Below are positions 43,442 through 54,873 of a DNA stretch of 64,000 bases, one piece after another (within the stretch, counting starts at the first letter, position 1; the number at the start of each line of letters is the position of its first letter). The DNA is taken from assembly GCA_940337035.1 (NCBI GenBank), contig OW679203.1, positions 74,849,061 through 74,913,060 on the forward strand, written 5' to 3'. The translations under genes were made by a program, and so were the position numbers. A model generated the notes under the pieces. The model saw only the letters and a program-made list of their open reading frames with translations, searched no databases and was not told where the DNA came from. Origin of the DNA: Agriotes lineatus (taxonomy: Eukaryota > Arthropoda > Insecta > Coleoptera > Elateridae).

Positions 43442-43605
43442 TTTAAATATATATGTACCCGTATGAAATAATTCTTTGTATGGCGCGTACTAGAATATAT
43501 ATTAGATTAAGGCATCTAAACAAAAAGATAAGTTTTTCTAACTGTAAACAAAAACTTCAGAAGAAATTGTCTAAGCTGACGAATGTTAAAAATAGATAGA
43601 CAATA
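43442..43605 (+). pseudogene. P-element-type transposase relic, C-terminal end
   Basis: After the Helitron the reading resumes (LNIYVPV in frame, then in a shifted frame ARTRIYIRLRHLNKKISFSNCKQKLQKKLSKLTNVKNR), matching the FVMARTYIRLRHLN type end of P-like transposases. Confidence 0.75.
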
Positions 43606-44802
43606 GAAATAAAAAAGACTTGCTTATTGCTTTAGTGTTTGTTGCACAACTAAATGAGCCAAATAAATTCAATGCATTATTTTTTCTAAATAAATTTGCG
43701 AATATTACTACTTCTAACTATGTCTTGTTGTATTTACTATGTCAACAATTAACAAGTTTGGGACATAATTTTGTCACTACGTATTTTATTAACAAAACAT
43801 CGTAGATATCTGAGCTAATAAATTTAATAAGGCTATTTTATTAACCATACAAGTATTTTCAACCTTCGTACTTGTATTTATTCCTCAACTTTAATAATAA
43901 CAGCTACATATATTAATTACGAGAATTTTACCAATGTGGTGTGGTAAATCTGTTCCCAAGCTGACGTCACAGTGTGCGACAAGGATGGCAATACATATGC
44001 GCGTGAGCACAACATATAATCCTAACACCACGGGCCAGCTTATTCTTAAGAAAGTTCCATTATCGGGAATTACAATTTGTTTGGGTGCGTCTTCCATCAG
44101 ACTGCTAGGGGATTTACAGCGTTTGTCCCCTGGGCAGATATCAACACTCCATCTGTTGAGACTTTTTTGCCGCTTAGAATTAAAATTTTGGGCCGTAGCA
44201 GTGTGCGCCGGCAACGTCAGCAAATTCATTGAACAGAAGATAGTAGCTTCTGAATCCCTAAAAGGGTACTGTACGTTTTTGATAATTTTAAAGCATTTCA
44301 TGTGCAGTAAAGTGGTCATTTATTTGACAAATTTCCACCGTTTTCAGAAAATATTTTGATATCAAAAAGTTAATTAAAAATTGTAGTATTTGCTTCTTAA
44401 TCACTTTATTAATTATTTAAGTGGGAATACTAACCCCTCTCGTCGTATTCCATTTTTGTAGAATATTTATATATCTTACATCATCATGACACACATATTA
44501 CACAATGGTTGCTAGGCAAGCACAAAAACCGCGCTTCAACTTTGTATTCCGAATCCGGGGCAGGTTGAGCATTATACCGCCAGATGCAAGCGCATAAAGC
44601 ACCAGCCTCTACACCGCAAGGTAAAATGAGGTTATCTATAATACATACAATATATACATTTATATCTATATTTTGCAGTCAATTTATATCAATTAATTTA
44701 GTTGAGCCTTTCTTTATTGCATATAGGACGTTGCATACGAATTTGCATTTGTGATGTTTTTGTTTCTTTGCATGGAGTTTGGAAAGCTAAAGAAATTCAA
44801 TT
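43606..44802. other. No confident gene
   Basis: Two long frames overlap on opposite strands at 43891-44359; neither resembles a known protein and part is the interspersed repeat also seen near 39915. At 44500-44625 a GC-richer stretch ends in a donor-like CAAG|GTAAAA and could be an untranslated leader exon of the candidate exon at 44803. Confidence 0.3.
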
Positions 44803-44870
44803 ATGGTAGATTCACCAAGGCTGAATGTTGACTACGGGACCCCGAGCACTGCCGAAGTCGTATTTGAAAG
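44803..44870 (+). CDS. Candidate first coding exon, 22 codons plus
   Basis: ATG in a good context (AATTATGG) opens MVDSPRLNVDYGTPSTAEVVFER and meets a GTGCGT donor at 44871. The peptide is not low-complexity and reads like a conserved N-terminus; it weakly recalls the LxVPFPTPREAEIAY start of Pcc1/LAGE3-type KEOPS subunits, but that is only a pattern impression. No following exon was identified in the window. Confidence 0.25.
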
Positions 44871-47800
44871 GTGCGTTCACCATTTAAACTTTTAAGTAAA
44901 CGTTTCTGTGTTTTCCGATTTAAAAAGTGATGGTCGTTGCCTTAATTAATGGTATCGTAATGGACCCTCCCTCCCACTGAAGCTTAGTCGGCAATCGTTG
45001 TTAGAGTATATGGTAACGTAGATGCTTGTATTTTCCCGTGCTATGTCGTTTCTTGTCATAACAAACAGTTTTATGTCGTAATACCTGTTTCGACTATTAC
45101 AGACTTTAATGCAAAAGAGAGTTGAAAATAGAAAAACCCAACAATTGTATTTTCTTCATTACTTTGTTACTTGTTTTACCTCAAATTATATAGTCTAAAT
45201 ATAGATAAACTGCATGCAAAATAAAACTTTTTCAAAGCAGAAAGTAGTTGAAGTGAAAAGAGTCATAAGGAATTTAGAGCAGTTATATCTTCAACAATTT
45301 ATAGAATATTTTAGCAAAGGTTTCAGTACATTAACTTAACTAACCCTTTATTTATTAATAGAATTGAAGAATCTATTATATTGAAAAGATCAAAATATTG
45401 TAGGTTACACCAGGGGCCTACAAAAAGTGCAGCTGGCTTTGAAAGGGAATATTATTTATCTACGACCACTACTAAAAGTAGGCCTTTTAGCGCTAGCTTG
45501 TTTCACTAAAAGTGACGTTTTATAGTTTACCGTGTTTAAAGAAATCAGCTGTTTACTTTTAGCACATGTGCTAAAAGTGAAGCGAGGTTCAAAACTACAA
45601 TTTCGAACTGCAAGTGAGGCTGTAAAGCTATTCTAGTTGCTTCTTGCGTTACAGGTAAAGCGTTTTTGAAATAATTAAAGCGTTATGTAATGAATACAGT
45701 CATATGTGGAGTATCAATAATTACATTTCGTAACTCACCTTGACAGCACGGGCGTGGCCAAGCAATCGCCCGCGCGGCGTAGCCTACTATTCATTATGAC
45801 ATAAATTAAAAGCGTCGCAGATGCGAACCTTTCTTAAATCGATATTTATGGATTAATAACGGTAAAATTAAGGTCGTAGATAAAATATTGTATGCAACGC
45901 GTGCTAAAGGTCTTTTATGCGCCTTGGGCTTCGTTTCATAATTTTCATGTCTCGCGCATAAACGTCGACTTTTAGCACTTGTTGCATAAATAGCTATTAT
46001 TTGTAATGAAAATATAGAGCTGGAATTTTATATATTACGTGAGACACTGCCCCTTTACAATCTACACATACCTAACCTCCAACATAAACAGTCAATTTAT
46101 CAGGGAAATACCGAATTCCCCGAGCTAATTAACTTATGTAACTCTTTCAGCGGACCCTGTCGGCACCAAGAATCTTATTACCGTCCGATTTCTGACAAAA
46201 CATCGTAACGAAGAACTTGACAAAGCAGGCACTTGTAGATTGCGTTCTTCCTAATTTTGCTCGTTATACATTGTTTAGCGACACTATCTTGTCTGTATTT
46301 GAATTCATAGAAATGCTGTCTTTAAATAAGATATACAAGATAGGAATGACCATCCTCTGGCTTGTGAATATATTTTTACTGTTCTTGAAAATGTAGTAAT
46401 TTAATTATGTCTGCTGCTGTTTTATGTTCGCTATGTGCGTTGAGATAGTTGCTTTTTATAGCATTCAACACACACTTTAGAAATTCCTCCGAATTGAAGA
46501 GCATATCTAATTTATCAATACTTTTTCTTCTAGGCGTCTATGCGATAGTAACTGGCATTTTTTGTGGTTAAAATGTGCGCTTGTGTGTAGAAATTTTTTG
46601 GCAGATCTCTGGTAGCAATCCAGGATCAATTACAGCCGACTTCCTCCAAAACCTAAAATTTTTTATGTCTAGACATTCTGTACCGCTGAATCAATGGGAT
46701 ATTTATTCTCGACTTTTTTCGAACAAATGGGTTTGTCATTCTGTATTATTCATTACTTTTAACTGCCGAGCTGTCCATATACGTTGAATTTTTAGCAATT
46801 TTCTCTTTCGTTCGCATTTTCTGTAACGTCTTCTACATATTAGCTTCGGATGAGATAACCTGCTAGTGTTCTGCACCTAAAACGCTTCCAACATATATAC
46901 TCTGCATTCGGGTTAAGCCTCTTCCCTGTCTTTAACTTATAATTGCATGTTGTAAATGGTCACCCGCAAAATTTTAGAAACGATAATGTAATTAAAAAGC
47001 ACTTGTTTTCAGTGGACTAAAGTTTTGTGCATGTTCTCGCTGGGATCACTCAAGCAGCCTCTTTGATTACTTTTGGAGCCTGATAGAAAGCGATCAGAAA
47101 TTTATGGCATAGATTGCGCTACGAGAAGAAATTACTATGCATTTATTTGTGTAACTCTACGTAACGTTACAACGATTTTTGATAATTTAATTGTATTATT
47201 TCAATGTAACAGTTATTTTTTTTATACGTTTTACTTGCTTGTGAAGCGGAATGCAGTTTTGCGAAGAATTCTAGCTAAAGGTTAAGCTATAATGTTTAGG
47301 CTGATAAAGCTTGAACACGAAGTGGCGCCTAACATTTTGGCCCGAATTGGTTCAGCTACCTTTAGGGTGCTCTATACTTTGCCATACGATGTGTGAGCAA
47401 TTTTATATCAATGCCTGCTCTTTCTCCACTGCGCATCCTGGATCAACTTTATTCTTATTACGGCGTAGTAATCTCCTTGAGGAGGACTTAAAGTTCGCTT
47501 TGTTATATTTTTTTGAAAAGTAGTATAACTTGAAATATGTTCTAGAGATATCAGTTTTTTAACTAAAGCTATAGCCAATAAAAGGCTGTTACTTATATCA
47601 ATCGTCGGCATTCATCCTGCATATATATTTTGTTTCTATGTGTCATGGTTACTTTTTCTCGCATTTTCAGGGTTGTATCAAATTAATTTATTACAATTAA
47701 AGCGTGTATACAATAAATTATAAAATTTATATGACTCTGCAAGAACGATATTTTTTGCCAAAACGGTGGAGTATCTTGCCTGAATGACAACTGTCCTTTA

Positions 47801-48115
47801 AGAAAAATTAAACTATAGTTTATGACTACTTTTTCATGGTTGAATAATGAGCGCACTAAGATTTTAACCACTATTCACTTATAAGTTGTTTATTTTTAGT
47901 AAAAGGATTCCTCCACGAAGAGCGGCTGTCCTTGAGCACCAAATAGTTGCTTCCTTTATAATTTTTAAGAAGCATGACTCCCTTTCCCATTTTTTCTGTA
48001 CTTTCGGTAATAAAACGAACAGCTAGATTCGACATTATATTCAAACCATTGGAAACAATTTACAGGGACAAGGTAAAAGTAATGTATCTTATGTGTGTAG
48101 CACGCGGAATTGCAA
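44871..48115. other. No supportable gene; CTTTTAGCAC-rich inverted repeats
   Basis: A perfect 24-bp palindrome (ACTTTTAGCACATGTGCTAA and on, 45555-45578) lies amid several CTTTTAGCAC/GTGCTAAA motifs between 45470 and 45980. AATATTATTTATCTACGACC at 45448 recurs in reverse complement, with a 2-bp gap, at 45872-45889. This may be a decayed foldback element. The rest shows nothing. Confidence 0.4.
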
Positions 48116-48121
48116 TTTATT
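48116..48121 (-). terminator. Poly(A) signal of gene C
   Basis: AATAAA on the minus strand 23 bp after the predicted stop codon. Confidence 0.6.
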
Positions 48122-48143
48122 TAGAAGACAGCATAAATTATTT

Positions 48144-49197
48144 TTAATAAACTCGCAATCCCGAATCACTGTTGCCAAGAAATTCTGAAATTGAAAAATT
48201 GGAAACAATCTTTAAAAGACAAGGTGATGTTTACCTATTAGAGATACAGGTGACAATCCAGGTCGAACACCGTTTGGTGGTGGGCCGCCAGGAGGAGGTG
48301 GGCCAGATGGTGGGGCTTGGGCATCACACTGCCCCTAGAACAAAAACCTTGGTATTGACATTTGTTGATAGGTGTCACTGAAATAATTTGAATAATTAAC
48401 GTTGCTGGAGTAGCTCTAGTTCCGTGCTATCATTAATCAGTATTACTAGAATATGTTTAGATTTGCATAAGGCTCCAACCATCAATGTTTATTTTTTACT
48501 TCCTTCGTCTAAACGGCGAAGGAATTATTGTAACCCAAAAAAAATCCCAGATTTCTTCAGATTTTCACGTTTCAGGGTCCTTAAATGATGAAAAACAGCT
48601 TTGCTCAATTGCGTCTGTCTGCCTGTTAGCGGTATATCTCAAAAACTATGTTGGAGGAAAACGAAATTTTGCATACACATTATACAGCTACCTGGCATGA
48701 AACCGAAATTCAAACAAATATATAGAAGGTGGCCATCTTAAAAAATAAAATGTAGTTTATTTTCGTTTTAACTGAAAAATAAATGAAAGTAATAATTTTT
48801 ACATTCCGCAGGCTTTACCTTTGGCAAAAATGTAATGATTTTTTATTTCAAAATTAATGTAAAAAGTGCATAAATTTATAAATCCAGGGAAAATATTTTG
48901 CTTAATATTATGCAAAGATTTGTTTCTTCAAAACAGTGTTGCCATTGTTCTTAACTAGCCCGTTATACATTGAGGTAAATATGTAGGCAAGAATACACTA
49001 AAGGTAAATTTATATTTTAAAATTAACGAATAACTTTCTAAAATTTATGGCATTATCTACAATAAATGTTAGCATCAATGAGAGATACATAATTTCTCGA
49101 ATTAGTACACTGCTAATTCAATTCACTCAAAGACAATCTCACTTACCTCAAACGTTAAAGCAAAGGCAAATAGAAGAACCATTCCTAATAACTTCAT
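48144..49197 (-). CDS. Gene C: secreted Pro/Gly-rich micropeptide, 63 residues
   Basis: Diverged paralogue of genes A and B with the same exon phases. Exon 1 (49197-49147) encodes MKLLGMVLLFAFALTFE, donor GAG|GTAAGT, phase 0. Exon 2 (48334-48235) follows TTGTTCTAG and encodes GQCDAQAPPSGPPPPGGPPP then NGVRPGLSPVSLI, with donor ATAG|GTAAAC in phase 1. Exon 3 (48184-48144) follows TTTCAG and encodes EFLGNSDSGLRVY and a stop. The signal peptide probably ends near CDAQA. Introns are 812 and 50 bp. Unlike A and B the mature part has charged residues and a longer non-repetitive tail. The third exon rests on splice signals alone and is less certain. Function unknown. Confidence 0.72.
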
Positions 49198-49236
49198 GTT
49201 GATTCTTTACTGTTCCTGATTTGAGCAGGACCTTTG

Positions 49237-49244
49237 CTTTTATA
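49237..49244 (-). promoter_or_regulatory. TATA box of gene C
   Basis: TATAAAAG on the minus strand, 48 bp before the ATG, with an initiator-like ATCAGG about 27 bp downstream. Confidence 0.7.
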
Positions 49245-49642
49245 CTAGCAATTGCGTGATATAAAATAGATTTGATGTAAATTAACTCTTGACAAAAAGA
49301 TGAGGCGTGTTATGTTATGCCGGAACTAAAACATATTTAATGGTTGTAGAATTCAAAATGTTAAGAAAACGTGCTAAGCGCTTTAAAATTATGCAGCTAA
49401 TTTGTCGTTTAGAGCTACATGCTGGCATTATTTGCAAACATGTTAAGTTAGAATTATATTAAAGAGGCTTTTATTACGCATTACATAAGCCTCAGCCGTT
49501 ACGTTTTGTAGATATTTAGTAAATCGTCATAGTATTTATTAGTACTTACTTACACTTAATGAGAATATTAGAACCTCTTCAAAGATTTTCTGGTTTGCAC
49601 AAGACTATTTGTTCTCCTATACTCATTCGCAGAATCGATAAA
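49245..49642. other. No gene seen
   Basis: AT-rich spacer upstream of gene C. Confidence 0.35.
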
Positions 49643-49767
49643 ATGCTAATAAATAATATACGACTTCAAGGCAGATTGTTATTTAAAACTTCAAAATGTT
49701 ATAATCTATTGAAAAATATTCCAAAATACAGCAAGTTCCTCTCGTCATCTCCGAAGCGCAAATATAT
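49643..49767 (+). CDS. Candidate mitochondrial-targeting first exon
   Basis: ATG opens MLINNIRLQGRLLFKTSKCY and continues with a basic, Ser-rich stretch (SKFLSSSPKRKY) before a possible GTATAG donor at 49768. The run of Arg/Lys with alternating hydrophobics and no acids resembles a mitochondrial presequence. No partner exon was found, so it may be chance. Confidence 0.18.
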
Positions 49768-51704
49768 GTATAGAACATGTTATTACTATTATTAACTATT
49801 TCACTATAGATGCGTTGCACAATTTTGATATCTAACATATTGCTATAAACACAATTTTCAGCCTCCATAACTACTACTGTAATTAATTACATTTCATGAA
49901 TTTCAAATAATATCTAAAAATGTTTCATAATGTGCTGATTTGTAATTTCATCTTTGTACAGTATTGCTGTGGATGTGACAATAATTTTGTTAGAAACTGT
50001 ATTGAAATCATATTAAGTTTGCAGTGAACAAATGTAATCAGAGTAAGCTTTGGATTGTCATGACAACAATAAAATCTGTAAACAAAACAATTGGTCAGAG
50101 CAAGCCAAGCTGTGTCCTGTTTGGCTTCCCCAATTAAAACTAAAATTATCAATAAATAAATACCCCAGTATTAATTAAAAGTTGTGTAATTTATTGGAAG
50201 TGTCTTGTGGAACCTGTGGTAGTTTGGCTGGTGCTTGTTAGTGCTTCCACTCAGGTAAAATAGTGCGTCAAAGTTGGTCGATCAGTAGTTGGTGGTTTTG
50301 TAGCAGTTTTGGACGAGCAGGCAGCGTAATTAAAACTTGAGCAAGTGTGAACTAGGCAGCAGATTGTCTTGGAGCAGTTTGAGCCCTAGGACGGGGCAAA
50401 ACGCTGAGTGGTGCAGTATAGCAGTCGAAAAAGTCAGCGGCGAGGTGTGGATTATTACAGACATATTTATCAGCGACGGAGGATTTACTGCGAGATTCTT
50501 TGGAGCCCTACTATCCATCTCAGGAATAGTAGAACAGGTTAAGAAGTGATTTCTAGAGAGCATTATTCTTAAAATTGTGAAGTGGTGTCTATTTTATATC
50601 AACTTGCTGCAAGAGCGTCCCTTAAGTGTTTCGTTTTGTGGCGTTTATTTACCTACGCTTTTGTTGTCACCAAGGAAACTTGTAATGACGTAGAACAATT
50701 GTTCCTTGAAGAAAAGCAAATTTGTTTGGCAGAATTTCTGAGGTTGGGACGCCGTAATTTCGAGTCCCACTAGCTATAATGTCCGCATTATAAACAATTC
50801 CAATAGTTAAATGCGTATTATTCAAAGTTTTTAGTTTTCAAAATTATTATGAAAGGACCCAAATATTGATTTTGATAGCAAATGTATTTGAATCAGTTAT
50901 TATTATTTTATATTACTTGCTAGGATGTAAAGACGCGACCGTTTTGAGATTTTAAACTCATTTATTTTATAAAATCATTATTGAACTAAATAATACATAG
51001 TAATATGTTCCAAAAATTTAAAACCTGTAGGAAAACACACAAATTGCCATAATAAATGTAAAAGCTCCATAGTATTGTCTTTACATTACTTCCGCAATGC
51101 AACTGCTTAAAAACAATGAGTTAGATTAGCGAATATTATTGTGACAGAAAAATTTATATTAATTCTGCAGCTTACTTCCAAATATAAGTACTTTTATACG
51201 AAAAAGCAAACATTGGTGGTTTGAACCTCATTCAAATCCGAACGTTGTGATAATATTTATTACTGATGATGAAACACTAAACCAACAGCAGCAACTCTAA
51301 ATTATGCAAATTTTCCTCCCGGAATATCTCCTCCTTCTTCTGTAGGTAAGTATCAGGTTATTATTTTTTTAAACAATTTGACCATTCAATTTCTTACTTC
51401 TAGAACTATCAGGCAATGCTGAATCGACAGGATATGGAATACTTCTTACACTATTCAATTCACCTGTCATCTGTCAAAAAGTGACCAATGAAAATGCAGA
51501 ATTCTGACGTTTCTTGACCAATCAAAAAAATATCAGTGGATATATCTTCCTAGAAAGTATTCAAGTGACTATTTTAAACAAATGTGATTTTTATTAGAAA
51601 CAGTCAATATTAGTGTTCTGTTACTATAGAAATTGCGTAGTTTGTTGCTAGATTTACTGAAAACTAATTTGAAAAAGTAGTTTGGTTCATTAAATAGTCC
51701 CTCG
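49768..51704. other. No coding gene; GC-elevated patch at 50190-50560
   Basis: The patch has donor-like sites (CACTCAG|GTAAAA near 50253, AACAG|GTTAAG near 50538) and a plus-strand frame of 70 codons (50337-50549) that I do not recognise. It could be untranslated or transcribed sequence of unknown kind. The remainder is AT-rich and blank. Confidence 0.3.
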
Positions 51705-51882
51705 AATACCATTCTTAGTCAAAGTTTAGTAGATTATTTTTGCGGTGGTATCACTACTCATGTCCATTGCGCTTGGTATTAGGACTCGTGCTATCGCACT
51801 CGTCCTAATCGTACTAAAGCGCAATGGACATTCGTGACCCACCGCAAAAATAGTCGACATAACTTTGACTACTCATGGTATT
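51705..51882. mobile_element. 178-bp foldback element
   Basis: AATACCAT.C.TAGTCAAAG at the left end and its reverse complement at the right begin arms of about 70 bp, including TTTTTGCGGTGG and TGTCCATTGCGCTT, around a short GC-richer centre. Almost the entire segment can pair with itself. No coding capacity. Confidence 0.9.
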
Positions 51883-54340
51883 ATAAGTGATAATTTATTG
51901 TTTCAAAACAAACGCAATTCCCTTATTACATGCGTAACGCACCTACCTACTTTTACTTTGTTTTTGTAAATGTTTTCCCATTGTTTTAATAGAATGTTGA
52001 ATTTCGTTGCTCGATTTATTAGAGTTAACAGAAATGATTAAAGGGATAGGTCAGGCTTCTCGTATGCGAGGAACGAAGTGAATTTTGAAGAAAAGATTCT
52101 ATGTAAATAAATAACCTCTTTTGCCTTAAAGTAGTAACTAAAAGATAAATGCAACTTAGACCAGCGGAAAACAACAATGACATAATATTACGATAAATGA
52201 ACAGTGAACACATGTTAATCGCGGGTGTTCTACGTAGTAAAGGCCATAAAATGACTGTCTTGCAAAAAAACACAAAAAATCAACTAACGCTGTGAAATAT
52301 GAGAAATCTTGATATAAATTTTAATTGAACAATTTACAATGCTACTATAGAAAAATGTCATTTTTTCGTTTTATAATAAAAGGCAATATAAATTTTCTTT
52401 TTTGTTAAATAAATATTCATATTTTTTCTGAACCGCCGCCGACAGCAAAATGCCACAAACTCCAAAATTGCCAGTTGGCGTTGCCGCCGAGACATTATGA
52501 GCTCAAAATATATGCTTAAGCGTAGTTGATCCTTTATGTTTGTAAACATGGAAATTAGCTTATGACCCGTATTAGGTGGGATACCCGGTACGTTAGCGCA
52601 AAAACTGATAACTATGAAAAAGATAAGAATTAAGTAAGATAACAAATTTGGTTAAAAGCATAGTGATGTGACCTCGCAATCATTTAGCTGTAGTGCAATC
52701 TTAATGTTAACCTGGCCGTTTCTCTCGGGTAACTATCAGAAAAATTACTTTTGAACCAACACGTAAATGTTTCAATTCAATTCAAATTAATTAAACGCAC
52801 AAATTGGGGGAAAAATAAGTATAATTTTAATTTCAGTTCAGGTAAAGCAACACAATGTGGAACTAATTGCGTGTAAATGGGCAAATAAAAAGTAATGGTA
52901 AATTATAATTCACACAAATGGATTGCTACAAAATATTTCTGTAAGCATGGATACTTGTGCTTACAAATAAATAAACAAACAAATAAATTATTTTAAGTCA
53001 ACAATTTTTCCTTTTCAATTATTAAATTAAAATGTACTAGCCCTCTATTACGCAATTATAATCGTTTTCACTTCGAAGTTTTATGTTTCTGTTCTATTCT
53101 GTACAGAATGTAATAATTATTCGCACTCAAGTAAACATTGTGGCGTTTTACCGGATTCTTGGGCGATGGACGCTGGCTTACGCTGCCTATTTCTCGATAC
53201 GGGTGCAATTTTCTCGCTCCTGCTCTGCTTACAAATGCAGTACTGCTTTTGTACAGCAGTTAAATTCAGTAGTTGTGTTATGTTGCTCGACCTAGATTTG
53301 CTTTTTGTGGGCTCATAAAAGTGGCAATGTGGTGTACGGCTTGAAGGATACTTCAACTTTTCCACATTTTAGATTAGTAGCTAGTATTTTATCAAAACAA
53401 CTCCTGCAGTTCCACTAGCGGTTTTAAAGGTTAGCTACAGTTTTAGTTCGAGTAAGTGAACTTAAGGAAACGCATTAATTGATATAATAATACTTTAAAT
53501 AAATGTTTCCGAGTGCAGCTAATTCTGTCAAGCTATAATCGGAAAATCGCAGAGCTGTTCGACTTGTCCTTTCAACGAATTTAGTGCTGATTGCCTTGCA
53601 ACCTTGGTATTGCGTTATATAAAATACAATACATCTAACTGGCCAGTTTCCTTTTACTGCTCTAACACTTTAATACTGCGAATCGATTAAATTGTCAAAT
53701 CTCATCGTCATACTAATTTGCGTAAGTAAAATATTATTAAAAATTATTCTAATTATATGAGTCATATAGTTGTTTGCTTCAGATGCTTTTATCTGTTAAT
53801 ATGCCAATGTAATACTGTAAAGCCGTTAATGAGTAAGCGTCATACCTGATTACCCTTTTTATTATAACTTTACTTAGTACATAAGCTTTAAGTTGTTCAA
53901 TCCTTGTGAGAAATTAGAACATAGAAATAATTGAAACATTAAATAATATGTGATGATTAGATTATCATAAAGGGTGGGAAATTCTAGATATACAATGAAT
54001 TCCTTAATAATATGCCATTGTACGGAAGAGAAATGTGAAACATAACTAATGGATATAATAACTACTTTGTGGTTAAAAACAGGTTACTGGCCAATAATAA
54101 TAGAAGGACGAAGAAGAAGATCATGTAGAATTGCTAGAATAAAGAAAAAAATTGTGAAAAAATTAAGGAAATTATGAGATTTAAGTATATTATTTAGGAT
54201 GAACGTAAGAAAATTTTTAATTCAAACTTGTACAGAAAAGTAAAATGAATCAGGACAACCAGTAACAAATGTTGGTAGGAAACGAGCATCACCAAAAAAT
54301 CAAAACGACGCTGAAAAGGGAGAAAAGTAAGTGAGATAAA
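51883..54340. other. No supportable gene
   Basis: AT-rich. A minus-strand frame at 52358-52645 begins with a hydrophobic stretch (LSYLILIFFIVISFCA) but has no ATG in frame at its start. Part of it (52430-52520) has an Arg-rich MSRRQRQLAILEF string in GC-richer DNA. Confidence 0.3.
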
Positions 54341-54384
54341 AACTATGTCACTCACTACTGTATTGGTGGTAGCACTGTGAAGCT

Positions 54385-54467
54385 ATATCAAATTCGAGAT
54401 TTACAGGTTAGGTTTTGCGCCAGTATGTGTTAAATAACAAATAAAACCTAACGTATTAACCTCGAAT
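54385..54467. repeat. Foldback repeat 1 of a cluster
   Basis: AATTCGAGATTTACAGGTTAGGTTTT pairs, imperfectly, with AAAACCTAACGTATTAACCTCGAATT. Outer flanks also correspond. Confidence 0.75.
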
Positions 54468-54510
54468 TTTACACATACTGTCAACACACTTCAGTACTGC
54501 TATAGTTATT

Positions 54511-54631
54511 AACGACATAAGGCCGTTAGTATACATCTAACGAACAAGGTTATATTTGTAGCCGAGGCCGTTAGGCCGAGACTAATGATACTATCCGAGT
54601 TAGTTAAATGCGATAACAGCCGTATGTCGTT
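54511..54631. repeat. Foldback repeat 2 of a cluster
   Basis: AACGACATAAGGCCGTTAGT at the left pairs with the imperfect complement ending GCCGTATGTCGTT at the right. A partial relative lies at about 54902-54935 (TTAACGACCTAGGCTGTTAA). Confidence 0.75.
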
Positions 54632-54757
54632 GAATATTTTTCATAACACCTACAAAAATTGAAAGTTTAGATCAATTTAAATGAAAAAGTTAAGTAGTAT
54701 TAGTAACGGGTGTTAGAAACCTCGTCTTATCAGAGTCACCTATGGAAAAACATAAGT

Positions 54758-54873
54758 TTGGTAATACTGAAATGTATTGTTGGTGACATTGTAAGTCTAT
54801 GTCAAATTTGATGCTAACCTCGAATTTGACATAGACTTACAGAGTCGCCAACTATAAATTTCAGTATTGCCAA
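54758..54873. repeat. Foldback repeat 3 of a cluster, 115 bp
   Basis: Arms of about 50 bp: TTGGTAATACTGAAATGTAT, then GTAAGTCTATGTCAAATT, against their near complements. The motif AATTTGACATAGACTTACAG recurs at about 63273-63292, showing a dispersed family. Confidence 0.85.

Noticed and set aside
43891..44359. Two long open frames on opposite strands
   Set aside because: They overlap almost completely, show no family motif, and part matches an interspersed repeat near 39915.
52358..52645. Hydrophobic N-terminus resembling a signal peptide
   Set aside because: The frame starts at a TTG with no in-frame ATG; the nearest ATG upstream is in another frame, and no TATA box or splice acceptor explains the start.
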